Shown: one piece after another, positions 7,534-14,450 of the stretch
How positions within the stretch are numbered: position 1 is the first letter of the stretch
Layout: the number at the start of each line of letters is the position of its first letter
Source of the DNA: Anaerostipes sp.
GTDB lineage: Bacteria; Bacillota; Clostridia; Lachnospirales; Lachnospiraceae
Assembly: GCA_028697725.1 (NCBI GenBank)
Contig: JAQVEG010000022.1
Coordinates: 1 to 43,139 of the forward strand
Direction of reading: 5' to 3'
DNA length: 43,139 bases
The notes under the pieces: generated by a model
What the model saw: the letters and a program-made list of their open reading frames with translations, nothing else
What the model was told of the DNA's origin: nothing
Database searches by the model: none
Translations under genes and position numbers: made by a program

Positions 7534-8820
7534 TTACATATTTAATATTCCTTTAAACCTTGCTACCAGTTCATCCAAAGATTCCACGCAGCCACGAACA
7601 CTGGCATCGCTGATAAAGCTTGGCTGATTCACATCTACTACCTCCAATGCCTGGCAAGCCTTAATTAACTGCTGTAATGGCTTTGCCGCATTGGCATGAT
7701 TGTTAAGTTTATCTAAACTCTGAACATAGTTATCATCAAATTCATCACAAACTTTCTGCTGCCACTTCTGATCACGTGCTTTTAGGGCGCGACCTAAGTC
7801 CGGTGGATTAGTATCCATGATGGCTTGCACGGTATCTTCCTGAACATCATCAGTGGCTGCAAAATGTGCATCCTTAAATGCCTTCCACACTTCTTCCTTT
7901 GCAAAGAAGCTGGCCGCAGGCTTTTTAGCGGTTGGGACCGAAATGATATTTCTGAATAGAGTCTGTTCAAAATTTGCTCGGATATAATCAAAGGCAATAA
8001 GCTTCAAATCAGAAACATCTGCATCTGGATCGTACGGCCACATTGATGCTACCCCAGCTTTATATTTTCTCAAGGCAGGATCTAGTTTTAAGAATTGATC
8101 CTCACGTTTATCCAACTGTGTATACATACCGGAATAATCATACTCATCCAAATATTCGTCCATTAATTTCAATGCGGATAACATTGTTCTGATTTCTCCT
8201 GGCTTGCTATCCATCATCCCAGCAATATCATCATCCGTAAATCCTGCATCCTTCAAGTCTTTACATTTCAAGTACTTCTCGATAGGATTGTAATCAACTT
8301 TGGCGTCTTCACCCATCTGATAGGTTGTCTCAAGTGCCAGAATTTCCTTTTTATCTGCATCTTCCGGGAGAATGATTGCAATAAAGAACTGGCAATGACT
8401 CTTTTCGTTAAACGGAATGTTAGTGTCAGCCATAATATTATTCAGCAAACTTGCACGGCGATTACCATCAATAATCATACCATCAGCAGTCACAATACCA
8501 TGTTTCTGCTGATGTTCTTTCAATAAACGATCTTTCGTTTTCTTATTGGCATCCGGCTTAGATTCCCACAAAAATTTTTCAATCAGAATCTTATCCGCTG
8601 CATCTTCCGGATCGAGCGTATGGTTCTGACGTTCATAGGACTTAACCACGCTACCAATTCGTCCATTATACGGATTATAAACAAGGTAATCCAGCGGAAT
8701 GGCATACGCATTCAATGTAATAATCTGCCCATGATATGTGATAGGAATGCCTGTACGACAGGCATTCTCGGGATGATCGGTAAATTCTTTCAGTTTCGCT
8801 TTTCTTTCAGCAACGTTCAT
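7534..8820 (-). CDS. ParB/Srx-fold N-terminal domain protein, 428 aa
   Basis: The N-terminal part resembles the ParB catalytic domain: IPLDYLVYNPYNGRIG (about 42-57) followed by VTADGMIIDGNRRASLL with DGNRR at 118-122, the box that binds the nucleotide phosphates in ParB-like CTPases. About 300 further residues (largely helical, acidic, with DAGFTDDDIAGMMDSKPGEIRTML resembling the ParB HTH region) are not assignable. The gene sits between the DpnII-like nuclease gene (18 bases before) and the SNF2 gene (15 bases after). A nucleotide-gated DNA-loading or site-marking subunit is plausible; a nuclease role as in some ParB-fold proteins cannot be excluded. Confidence 0.8.
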   Translation of the reverse strand: MNVAERKAKLKEFTDHPENACRTGIPITYHGQIITLNAYAIPLDYLVYNPYNGRIGSVVKSYERQNHTLDPEDAADKILIEKFLWESKPDANKKTKDRLLKEHQQKHGIVTADGMIIDGNRRASLLNNIMADTNIPFNEKSHCQFFIAIILPEDADKKEILALETTYQMGEDAKVDYNPIEKYLKCKDLKDAGFTDDDIAGMMDSKPGEIRTMLSALKLMDEYLDEYDYSGMYTQLDKREDQFLKLDPALRKYKAGVASMWPYDPDADVSDLKLIAFDYIRANFEQTLFRNIISVPTAKKPAASFFAKEEVWKAFKDAHFAATDDVQEDTVQAIMDTNPPDLGRALKARDQKWQQKVCDEFDDNYVQSLDKLNNHANAAKPLQQLIKACQALEVVDVNQPSFISDASVRGCVESLDELVARFKGILNM

Positions 8821-8838
8821 ATTAGTTGTCCTCCATCT

Positions 8839-9768
8839 TTATATTTCGTCAATGTGTGTATCAATGATATCTTCCAACAAACCGATATTCTGGAAATTAA
8901 GAACATAATCCGAACACCTGTGAATTTCCTTCATGTCCGATTGACGACCAATCCAGCCGGCACCATCTAAGAAGTTGATATACACAATATTACGTCCGGA
9001 TGCTTTTTCACTGTTAAGTACCTCGACCGTTTTTCGAGCTGCCTCTTTTTTACTGCCCTGGCTGCTTGAAGTAGTAACACTGTACGATACATCTATTATT
9101 ACTCGTGGATTCGTAGGAGATTCCAGTACGAAACTTACGGCACGATCAAGTAATGGCACCCTTACATTATTTTGGAACTCAAGTCCATGCTTCGCACATA
9201 CACGCTTAAGTTCTTTTTCAATATCACTCAGAACTGCATCGCCAATACCATTACTATATTTACCTTCCAAACCGCGTTTAACAAGTCTGCGTACTGTATT
9301 CTCATCCTGCAACATGCTTAAAGTAACAGGATCCATTGCCATATTTTCCAAGTAAAAAGCAGGAATACAAGACTGCATTTTTTCATCATTTCTGCCATCC
9401 CAAAGAAGATTCAGAATGCTTTCCATCATAGCTGGGCTGTCCATCATGGCTGTTCTGATTTTGCTAAGCCCCCACTCTGTGCCAAACACAAATCCACGAT
9501 CTTTACGAATCATTGAAACCATGCGTTTAAAACGTTCTACAGAAATCTCTGCTATTGATGTAAGATTGTCCAGAGCATCTTTATGGTCAATAATATACTG
9601 CTTAAGACTTTCTTTATCTTTAATAGTTCGTAGGCCGACAGAAATGTCAGCCGTCTTCGCTTCGACAACTTTCCCTATTTCGGCTTCATAATCGGGGTTC
9701 ATGTAAAACATTGTGGTCGAATTGAACAGTTCATCATAACTAAGTTTTGTTGCTTTAATATCTGGCAT
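8839..9768 (-). CDS. DpnII/MboI-like PD-(D/E)XK restriction endonuclease, 309 aa
   Basis: The start MPDIKATKLS at 9768 is chosen because GGAGGG lies 6 bases upstream. An in-frame upstream extension to 9990 has no such site and would read through the promoter. The C-terminal part follows the DpnII-like order: LLDRAVSFVLES (D209), PRVIIDVSYSVTTSSSQGSK (D226, with GSK at 238-240), then YINFLDGAGW (264-272) and a C-terminal helix after CSDYVLNFQNIGLLEDII. In DpnII relatives the second acid starts an E-C-N-F-Y segment before GSKxxE; here D226 replaces it, and the usual catalytic Lys is not obvious. It heads the operon with the ParB-like, SNF2 and DUF3883 genes. I infer that it cuts unmethylated target DNA. 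Confidence 0.8.
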   Translation of the reverse strand: MPDIKATKLSYDELFNSTTMFYMNPDYEAEIGKVVEAKTADISVGLRTIKDKESLKQYIIDHKDALDNLTSIAEISVERFKRMVSMIRKDRGFVFGTEWGLSKIRTAMMDSPAMMESILNLLWDGRNDEKMQSCIPAFYLENMAMDPVTLSMLQDENTVRRLVKRGLEGKYSNGIGDAVLSDIEKELKRVCAKHGLEFQNNVRVPLLDRAVSFVLESPTNPRVIIDVSYSVTTSSSQGSKKEAARKTVEVLNSEKASGRNIVYINFLDGAGWIGRQSDMKEIHRCSDYVLNFQNIGLLEDIIDTHIDEI

Positions 9769-9798
9769 TTCAAGCCCTCCTATCTTATTCATGTACAC

Positions 9799-9827
9799 AT
9801 TATAACACTTGGGTGTGCAAATGGCAA
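9799..9827 (-). promoter_or_regulatory. Promoter of the nuclease operon
   Basis: On the minus strand -35 TTGCCA (9822-9827), 17 bases, and -10 TATAAT (9799-9804). The spacer holds a degenerate operator (plus-strand AACAC-TTGGGT-GTGCA, 9804-9819) with the same 6-base gap and the same place as the operator of the repressor promoter. The nuclease start lies about 30 bases downstream. Confidence 0.75.
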
Positions 9828-9836
9828 TATGTAAAT

Positions 9837-9928
9837 TACACTTTTTTGCGGATTTTTTAGAGAACCGTAAAAAATGAATTTCAGATAATCTCGGGGCCTC
9901 ATAATACGCTTTTACGCTTTTTAGCGAA
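9837..9928. promoter_or_regulatory. Operator copies D and E upstream of the nuclease operon
   Basis: Copy D is TACGC-TTTTTA-GCGAA at 9913-9928, preceded by a TACGC half-site at 9905-9909. The half-site and full site have the same 8-base offset as at 2965-2988. Copy E at 9837-9852 is TACAC-TTTTTT-GCGGA, weaker, ending just upstream of the -35 and three helical turns from the degenerate site in the spacer. Together they imply control of the nuclease operon by the repressor encoded at 2574-2951. Copy D also lies just downstream of the SymE-like gene. Confidence 0.7.
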
Positions 9929-9976
9929 TATAGTGATATAAAAATATCCCCTCCATTAAAGAAGGGGGATATGATT

Positions 9977-10168
9977 TTATTCAAGAACACATTCGTTCTT
10001 GAGTGTGATGGTTAATTTGCCGCCTTCACAATGTACATCCATCTTTTCTCCAGGTACAAAGCCAAGTTCCTTGAGCCACTGTCCTTTCAGCATTATTGTT
10101 GGAGTCGGTTTATAATCCCGTCCACTCATTTCATAAACCTTCAATTCTCTTTTTTCTTTAAATGCCAT
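9977..10168 (-). CDS. SymE-family toxin-like protein, 63 aa
   Basis: The sequence shows the SymE pattern: RELKVYEMSGRDYKPTPTI, then LKGQWLKELGF and KLTITLKNE, an AbrB-like swapped-hairpin fold in which SymE has become an RNA-directed toxin. E. coli symE lies beside the hsdRMS restriction genes and is checked by an antisense RNA, SymR. The same neighbourhood, upstream of a restriction operon, is seen here. No antisense promoter can be named with confidence. The gene is the last of the island before the comM junction. An AbrB-like regulator without toxic activity is the alternative. Confidence 0.85.
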   Translation of the reverse strand: MAFKEKRELKVYEMSGRDYKPTPTIMLKGQWLKELGFVPGEKMDVHCEGGKLTITLKNECVLE

Positions 10169-10198
10169 ATGTATAATCCTTTCTCACTTCAATAATTT

Positions 10199-10237
10199 AA
10201 CGATTATAAATTATAACGATACCAAGGCAGTATCGTT
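10199..10237. promoter_or_regulatory. AACGAT repeats and palindrome upstream of the SymE-like gene
   Basis: AACGAT occurs at 10199-10204 and 10215-10220 (16 bp apart) and inverted as ATCGTT at 10232-10237. The last two form the palindrome AACGATAC-N7-GTATCGTT (10215-10237). The AT-rich segment between contains TATAAT-like hexamers on the minus strand, so the promoter of the SymE-like gene probably lies here and the palindrome is a likely operator. The next 110 bases up to the comM remnant show no gene. Confidence 0.5.
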
Positions 10238-10347
10238 AATGGGGTATGCAATTTTTAATATTTTCAGCCGAACTCATACGGAACAATCCGCTCACTAACA
10301 TAACCAAATTTATCCACGGTAACTTAAAAAGCCTTATAGTAAGCGTT

Positions 10348-11439
10348 CTACGCAACCATTGGCCTATTTCGTTGTATCAATAAGCGTGTCCCTTCGTTCA
10401 TGGATGCAATCAATTGAATATCTGCTGGAAACTGATAATTTCGTCCTAATCTCGTTAATGTAATTGATTTATCTTCTAAGGGAACTCTCAATGCCTCGAT
10501 ACAATTGGTTTTAAATTCACCTAATTCATCTAAATACAAGATTCCATGATGAGCCAGTGTGATTTCTCCAGCTTTTGGAATCGCCCCTCCCCCAATTAAT
10601 GCCGTTTGTGTAATCGTGTGATGTGGCATCCGAAAAGGTGGAATATAAAGACCATTGGTCCGATAAATAGACGAAGCTAAATAGATAGAATCTACTTCCA
10701 ATTGCTCTTCCTTTGAAAGAGGTGGCAATATAGATGGCAGCCTATGACAAAGCATAGTTTTTCCTGTTCCCGGAGATCCTATAATTAATAGATTCAATCT
10801 TGCTGTAACAGCTACTTCCAATGCCCGTTTTAAAAATGACTGACCTCTTACATCTGAAAAGTCGAGAAGCTTTCCTGCTTCTTGTTTTATTGTTTGTTGT
10901 TGTGTTATTTTTGGGATAGTAACTTCCTTCGAGTGAAAAAAGCTTAATACATGTTGAAGGGACTCCATTGGATATATCATAACTCCCTCAACATCCTTTA
11001 GTCGCTGATAATCTTCTGAAGATACTAAGAACTTGGCAATCCCCTGCTTCTTTGCCGCTAAAACAATGGGAAGACTCTGCATCGTAGAATGAATCATCCC
11101 ATCTAGTCCTAGTTCTCCTAAGACACAATACTCGGACAGATTAATCTTAGAATCTATCAGACCCATGCAGTGGAGCAAAGCAACTCCAATGGGAAAATCA
11201 AATGCAGTTCCTGACTTCTTTAAATTCGCTGGTGATAGATTAATTGTAACCCTTTGGGCTGGCAATGGTGCATCAATGGATCGAAGTGCTGAGATCACTC
11301 TTTCCTTTGCTTCCTTTGATTCACGTGACAAATGGCCTACCATAGTAAAATATGGAAGACCATTTTGCATCTCAACTTCTACGTGAATTAAAAGACCAGT
11401 AACTCCATATACAATACCACTCATAACTTTACAAAACAT
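10348..11439 (-). pseudogene. comM: comM/yifB (Mg-chelatase-like ATPase), 3' part lost to insertion
   Basis: The first 348 residues are a normal ComM/YifB: an N-terminal Lon-like ChlI domain (about 1-160), Walker A GSPGTGKTM (about 216-224), Walker B LYLDELGEF, and LIASMN. In family members PCPCG and about 150 more residues follow. Here the frame continues with EGTRLLIQRNRPMVA and a stop. The AAA+ lid and C-terminal domain, with the Cys motif, are missing. ComM is a helicase that helps branch migration of incoming DNA during transformation; in clostridia its role is less clear. The ATG has an AAGGAG site, and the gene lies upstream of the island on the same strand. The remnant may still be translated but is unlikely to be active. 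Confidence 0.9.
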
Positions 11440-11514
11440 AATACATTCTCCTTCTTCTCCAAGCAGAATATAGAATATTTATAATGCTATCATATAAGGA
11501 AATATTTTACAATA

Positions 11515-11964
11515 TTATTTTAGCATTTTCTTCAATTCACTCATAAATGTATTTAAATCTTTAAATTCTCTATAAATTGCAGCAAATCTAACATATGCCA
11601 CATCATTTAAATCCTTCAGTTTATCCATCACCAATTCTCCAATGACTGAAGTTTCAACTTCACGAACTCCCATATTAAAAATGGTACCTTCAATCTCATC
11701 TACAATCTGTTCAATCTGCACTCTCGAAATAGGAAGTTTGTGGCATGATTGGATGATTCCTGATTCTATCTTAGAACGATCATATAACTGTCTTGTTCGA
11801 TCCTTCTTAATCACAGACATAGGTTCTGATTCAATCTTTTCATATGTAGTAAATCGCTTTCCACAATCATCACACTGCCTTCTTCTCCGAATGGAATTAT
11901 TCTCTTCTGTTGGTCTAGAATCAACAACTCTGGAACGTTCACTCCCACAATAAGGACACTTCAT
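11515..11964 (-). CDS. nrdR: Transcriptional repressor NrdR, 149 aa
   Basis: NrdR represses ribonucleotide reductase genes through binding of ATP/dATP. A zinc ribbon (CPYC at residues 3-6, CDDC further on) is followed by an ATP-cone (about 49-139, beginning SVIKKDRTRQLYDRSKIESGI). The start MKCPYCG at 11964 is preferred over one nine codons upstream because GGAGG lies 7 bases before it and the length fits the family. A probable target is the nrdDG promoter in this window, where a palindrome like the NrdR box is present. Confidence 0.95.
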   Translation of the reverse strand: MKCPYCGSERSRVVDSRPTEENNSIRRRRQCDDCGKRFTTYEKIESEPMSVIKKDRTRQLYDRSKIESGIIQSCHKLPISRVQIEQIVDEIEGTIFNMGVREVETSVIGELVMDKLKDLNDVAYVRFAAIYREFKDLNTFMSELKKMLK

Positions 11965-12021
11965 GTTGGTACCTCCTTCAATTTCAATCATTAGTCATAT
12001 TAAAATTATATCATATATAAA

Positions 12022-12270
12022 TTACTTCAAACAATCTTTTTCAATAATATCTACCAGGATTGTATCTTTTCCCAGCTTTACAATGCGTTTGTACGGAATC
12101 ACGTAAGTTGCATTTTTCGAGAAACAAGATAGAATATGATTCATCTTAGGAACAATCAAAAAAAGAATACATCCTGTATTAGGATCGAACTCTATGTCTA
12201 TGACATTACCTAATTTATCACCTGTTTTGCAATTGATTACATCTTTTTCTCGTAATTCAAGAAATCTCAC
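12022..12270 (-). CDS. YlmC/YmxH-family PRC-barrel protein, 82 aa
   Basis: The sequence from a GTG at 12270 (VRFLELREKDVINCKTGDKL) matches the YlmC/YmxH sporulation family: a PRC-barrel with LGNVIDIEFDPNTGCI and a late TYVIPYKRIVKLGKDTILVDI strand pattern. A longer frame to 12456 crosses the rnfB terminator and is rejected. The GTG has only a weak GGATGG-like site, so the exact start is moderately sure. Members are expressed in sporulation in bacilli and clostridia; their biochemical role is unknown. Confidence 0.8.
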   Translation of the reverse strand: MRFLELREKDVINCKTGDKLGNVIDIEFDPNTGCILFLIVPKMNHILSCFSKNATYVIPYKRIVKLGKDTILVDIIEKDCLK

Positions 12271-12305
12271 TTCACACCATCCAATACTTCTTATTACACT
12301 GTATG

Positions 12306-12335
12306 AAAAAAGCCAGAATAGTTTCCTATTCTGGC
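12306..12335 (-). terminator. Terminator of the rnf operon
   Basis: A perfect 10-bp stem, GCCAGAATAG/CTATTCTGGC, with a four-base loop is followed on the minus strand by TTTTTT. It lies just after the rnfB stop. Confidence 0.95.
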
Positions 12336-12343
12336 ATCTTTGC

Positions 12344-13147
12344 CTAAGCATTCTTTGTTTGAATAATTCCCTTTGGACATTTTTTAGCACAAAGTCCACA
12401 TCCAACACATTTGTCATAATCAATATGAGCAATATTGTTTTCAACATGGATTGCATCTAATCTACATTCCTTTTCACAAAGCTTACATCCAATACATCCA
12501 GCTTTACATACAGACATTACGTCTTTTCCTTTGTCACTTGAATTACATTGAACGTAACATTTCTTTTCAAATGGAACTAATTCGATTAAATTCTTTGGAC
12601 AGGTATCAACACATTTTCCACATGCAATACATGCTTCTTTGTCAACATAAGCAATTCCACTTACAATAGAAATTGCATTTTCAGGACATACTGCCACGCA
12701 GCTTCCCATTCCCATACATCCAAAAGAACAAGCCTTAGGTCCTTCTCCTGGTACATTCATCGCTTCTACACAGCTTTGAACTCCAGTATATTCATATTTG
12801 TTTGAAGCTTTTTCACAAGTACCTGCGCACTTTACAAAAGCTACCTTCTTTACAAATTCTCCAGCTTCCACACCCATGATTGCACTAATCTTAGCTGCTG
12901 CGTCTGGTCCACCAACTGGACATGCATTTACTTCTGCTTCTCCAGCTGCAATTGCTTTTGCCAAAGAGTCACATCCTGCATATCCACAACCACCACAGTT
13001 ATTTCCAGGAAGTTCTTCTCTAACTGCTACTTCTTTTTCATCGACTGGTACTTTAAACTTCTCAGATGCGATTCCAAGTAAAATAGCAATGACTAATCCT
13101 ACACCACCTACAACGGCAGCTGCAAGAATAATTGCTGTTATATTCAT
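12344..13147 (-). CDS. rnfB: Rnf complex subunit B, iron-sulfur protein, 267 aa
   Basis: RnfB takes electrons from reduced ferredoxin into the membrane complex. One N-terminal membrane helix (about 5-27) is followed by the NNCGGCGYAGC cluster domain, a Cys-rich middle part, and 4Fe-4S motifs CIACGKCVDTCP, CIGCKLCEKECR and CVGCGLCAKKCP. It is the last gene of rnfCDGEAB and ends at a strong terminator. The Rnf complex couples ferredoxin oxidation by NAD+ to Na+ or H+ export. Confidence 0.95.
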   Translation of the reverse strand: MNITAIILAAAVVGGVGLVIAILLGIASEKFKVPVDEKEVAVREELPGNNCGGCGYAGCDSLAKAIAAGEAEVNACPVGGPDAAAKISAIMGVEAGEFVKKVAFVKCAGTCEKASNKYEYTGVQSCVEAMNVPGEGPKACSFGCMGMGSCVAVCPENAISIVSGIAYVDKEACIACGKCVDTCPKNLIELVPFEKKCYVQCNSSDKGKDVMSVCKAGCIGCKLCEKECRLDAIHVENNIAHIDYDKCVGCGLCAKKCPKGIIQTKNA

Positions 13148-13159
13148 CTTCTTACCTCC

Positions 13160-13735
13160 CTAAATAATTCCTGAGAATCCAAAGAACGCAATAGCCATTA
13201 ATCCAGCAGTTACTAAAGTAATGGGCATTCCCTTAAATGACTCTGGGATATTATTGAATTCCATTTTCTCACGAATTCCAGCTAAAATAACAATAGCGAT
13301 TAAGAACCCAAATGCAGTTCCAAATCCGTTTACAACACTTGTTATAAAGTTGTATTCGTATTGAATGTTATTTAATGCTACACCTAAAACTGCACAGTTT
13401 GTTGTAATCAAAGGAAGAAAAACTCCTAAAGATTCATAAAGTGCTGGCATAGATTTCTTTAAAAACATTTCTACAAATTGTACTAGTGCTGCAATTACTA
13501 AGATAAACGCAATGGTTTGTAAATATTCTAATCCTAAAGGAACTAGAATTGCAGCATATAAGCCATAAGTTACAGCAGATGCAATTGTAATTACAAATAC
13601 AACGGCAGCTCCCATACCTGCAGCAGTTTCAACCTTTTTTGAAACACCTAGGAAAGGACATAAACCTAAAAATTGACTTAACACTACATTATTAACTAAG
13701 GCTGCACCAATGGCAACTAATAATAAACTTGTCAT
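13160..13735 (-). CDS. rnfA: Rnf complex subunit A, membrane protein, 191 aa
   Basis: A polytopic protein with about six hydrophobic helices, homologous to NqrE and RnfE. The family's conserved Cys regions are seen in QFLGLCPFLGVSKK (first helix) and ITTNCAVLGVALNN. In the complex, RnfA and RnfE form the pseudo-symmetric core with a Fe-S cluster between them. An AGGAGGGAGAT ribosome site precedes the ATG. It lies 12 bases before rnfB. Confidence 0.95.
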   Translation of the reverse strand: MTSLLLVAIGAALVNNVVLSQFLGLCPFLGVSKKVETAAGMGAAVVFVITIASAVTYGLYAAILVPLGLEYLQTIAFILVIAALVQFVEMFLKKSMPALYESLGVFLPLITTNCAVLGVALNNIQYEYNFITSVVNGFGTAFGFLIAIVILAGIREKMEFNNIPESFKGMPITLVTAGLMAIAFFGFSGII

Positions 13736-13747
13736 ATTATCTCCCTC

Positions 13748-14449
13748 CTATTTGTCGTCTACACTATTGTCAAAAAACTTAGATCCACAAGAACCATTTC
13801 CACATGTAGAACAATCTCCACATGAAGTTACATTTGTTTCTCCAGCTTTTTTCGGTTTTTTGCTTCGTACTTTATTTTGAATAGCAACAAGACAAGCTAA
13901 TACAAAGAATGCCCCTGGTGCTAAAATAAAGATTGTGATAGGTTCATAAGAACTTGGCATAACAGTCATACCAAAGATTTGACCTGCACCTAACAACTCA
14001 CGAAATGCTCCGATGATTGTCAATGCACATGTAAATCCTAATCCCATACCTAAACCATCAAAGAAAGATACCACTGGACCATTCTTTGATGCAAATGATT
14101 CTGCACGTCCTAAAATAATACAGTTTACAACGATCAAAGGAATATATAATCCTAATGCATCATTGATTTCTGGCAAATATCCTTGTAACAGGAATTGTAC
14201 CACTGTAACTAGAGACGCAATAACTACAATATATCCTGGAATACGAACACGATCCGGAATAAAGTTTCTTAATGCTGAAATAATTAAATTGGAGAACATC
14301 AAAACGGCTGTTGTTGACAATCCCATACCTGCACCATTAATTGCTGATGTTGTAACGGCAAGGGTTGGACACATACCTAACATTAGAACAAATGTAGGGT
14401 TTTCTTTGATGACTCCGTTAAACAAACGTTCCATTGGATTTGTATTCAT
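13748..14449 (-). CDS. rnfE: Rnf complex subunit E with Cys-rich C-terminal tail, 233 aa
   Basis: The first 200 residues are a normal RnfE: PTFVLMLGMCPTLAVTTSA and PLIVVNCIILGRAE hold the two conserved Cys regions, with six helices. After the last helix comes a tail of about 35 residues with TSCGDCSTCGNGSCG, five cysteines within 15 residues, that is not part of the core fold. A similar small Cys-rich tail is found in some clostridial proteins and may bind metal or a Fe-S cluster on the cytoplasmic side. It overlaps nothing and ends 12 bases before rnfA. Confidence 0.95.
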   Translation of the reverse strand: MNTNPMERLFNGVIKENPTFVLMLGMCPTLAVTTSAINGAGMGLSTTAVLMFSNLIISALRNFIPDRVRIPGYIVVIASLVTVVQFLLQGYLPEINDALGLYIPLIVVNCIILGRAESFASKNGPVVSFFDGLGMGLGFTCALTIIGAFRELLGAGQIFGMTVMPSSYEPITIFILAPGAFFVLACLVAIQNKVRSKKPKKAGETNVTSCGDCSTCGNGSCGSKFFDNSVDDK

Positions 14450-14450
14450 C

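Larger units (their letters stand above)
1..10395. mobile_element. Accessory (defence) island inserted in comM, right end
   Basis: The right boundary is seen where the comM reading frame loses family resemblance, directly after the conserved IASMN motif (AAC codon at 10396-10398). Everything to the left is accessory in type: a restriction-like locus, an XRE/ImmA regulator pair, a SymE-like toxin gene and unrecognised small genes. The left boundary, the recombinase and the other half of comM are outside the window, so whether this is an integrative conjugative element, a genomic island or a prophage remnant cannot be told. comM-family genes are a known insertion site for islands, such as the AbaR islands of Acinetobacter. 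No attachment repeat can be defined because only one end is visible. Confidence 0.75.

Noticed and set aside
9769-9990. Longer N-terminus for the DpnII-like nuclease
   Set aside because: The extension runs through a full promoter and has no ribosome site, while GGAGGG stands right before MPDIK.
10343-10353. GCGT-TCT-ACGC inverted repeat at the end of the comM remnant
   Set aside because: Gap is 3, not 6, so it does not match the island operator, and without the other island end it cannot be called an attachment site.
12271-12456. Longer start for the YlmC/YmxH protein
   Set aside because: It would pass through the rnfB terminator and the rnfB end, and family members start at the RFLELREKDV segment.
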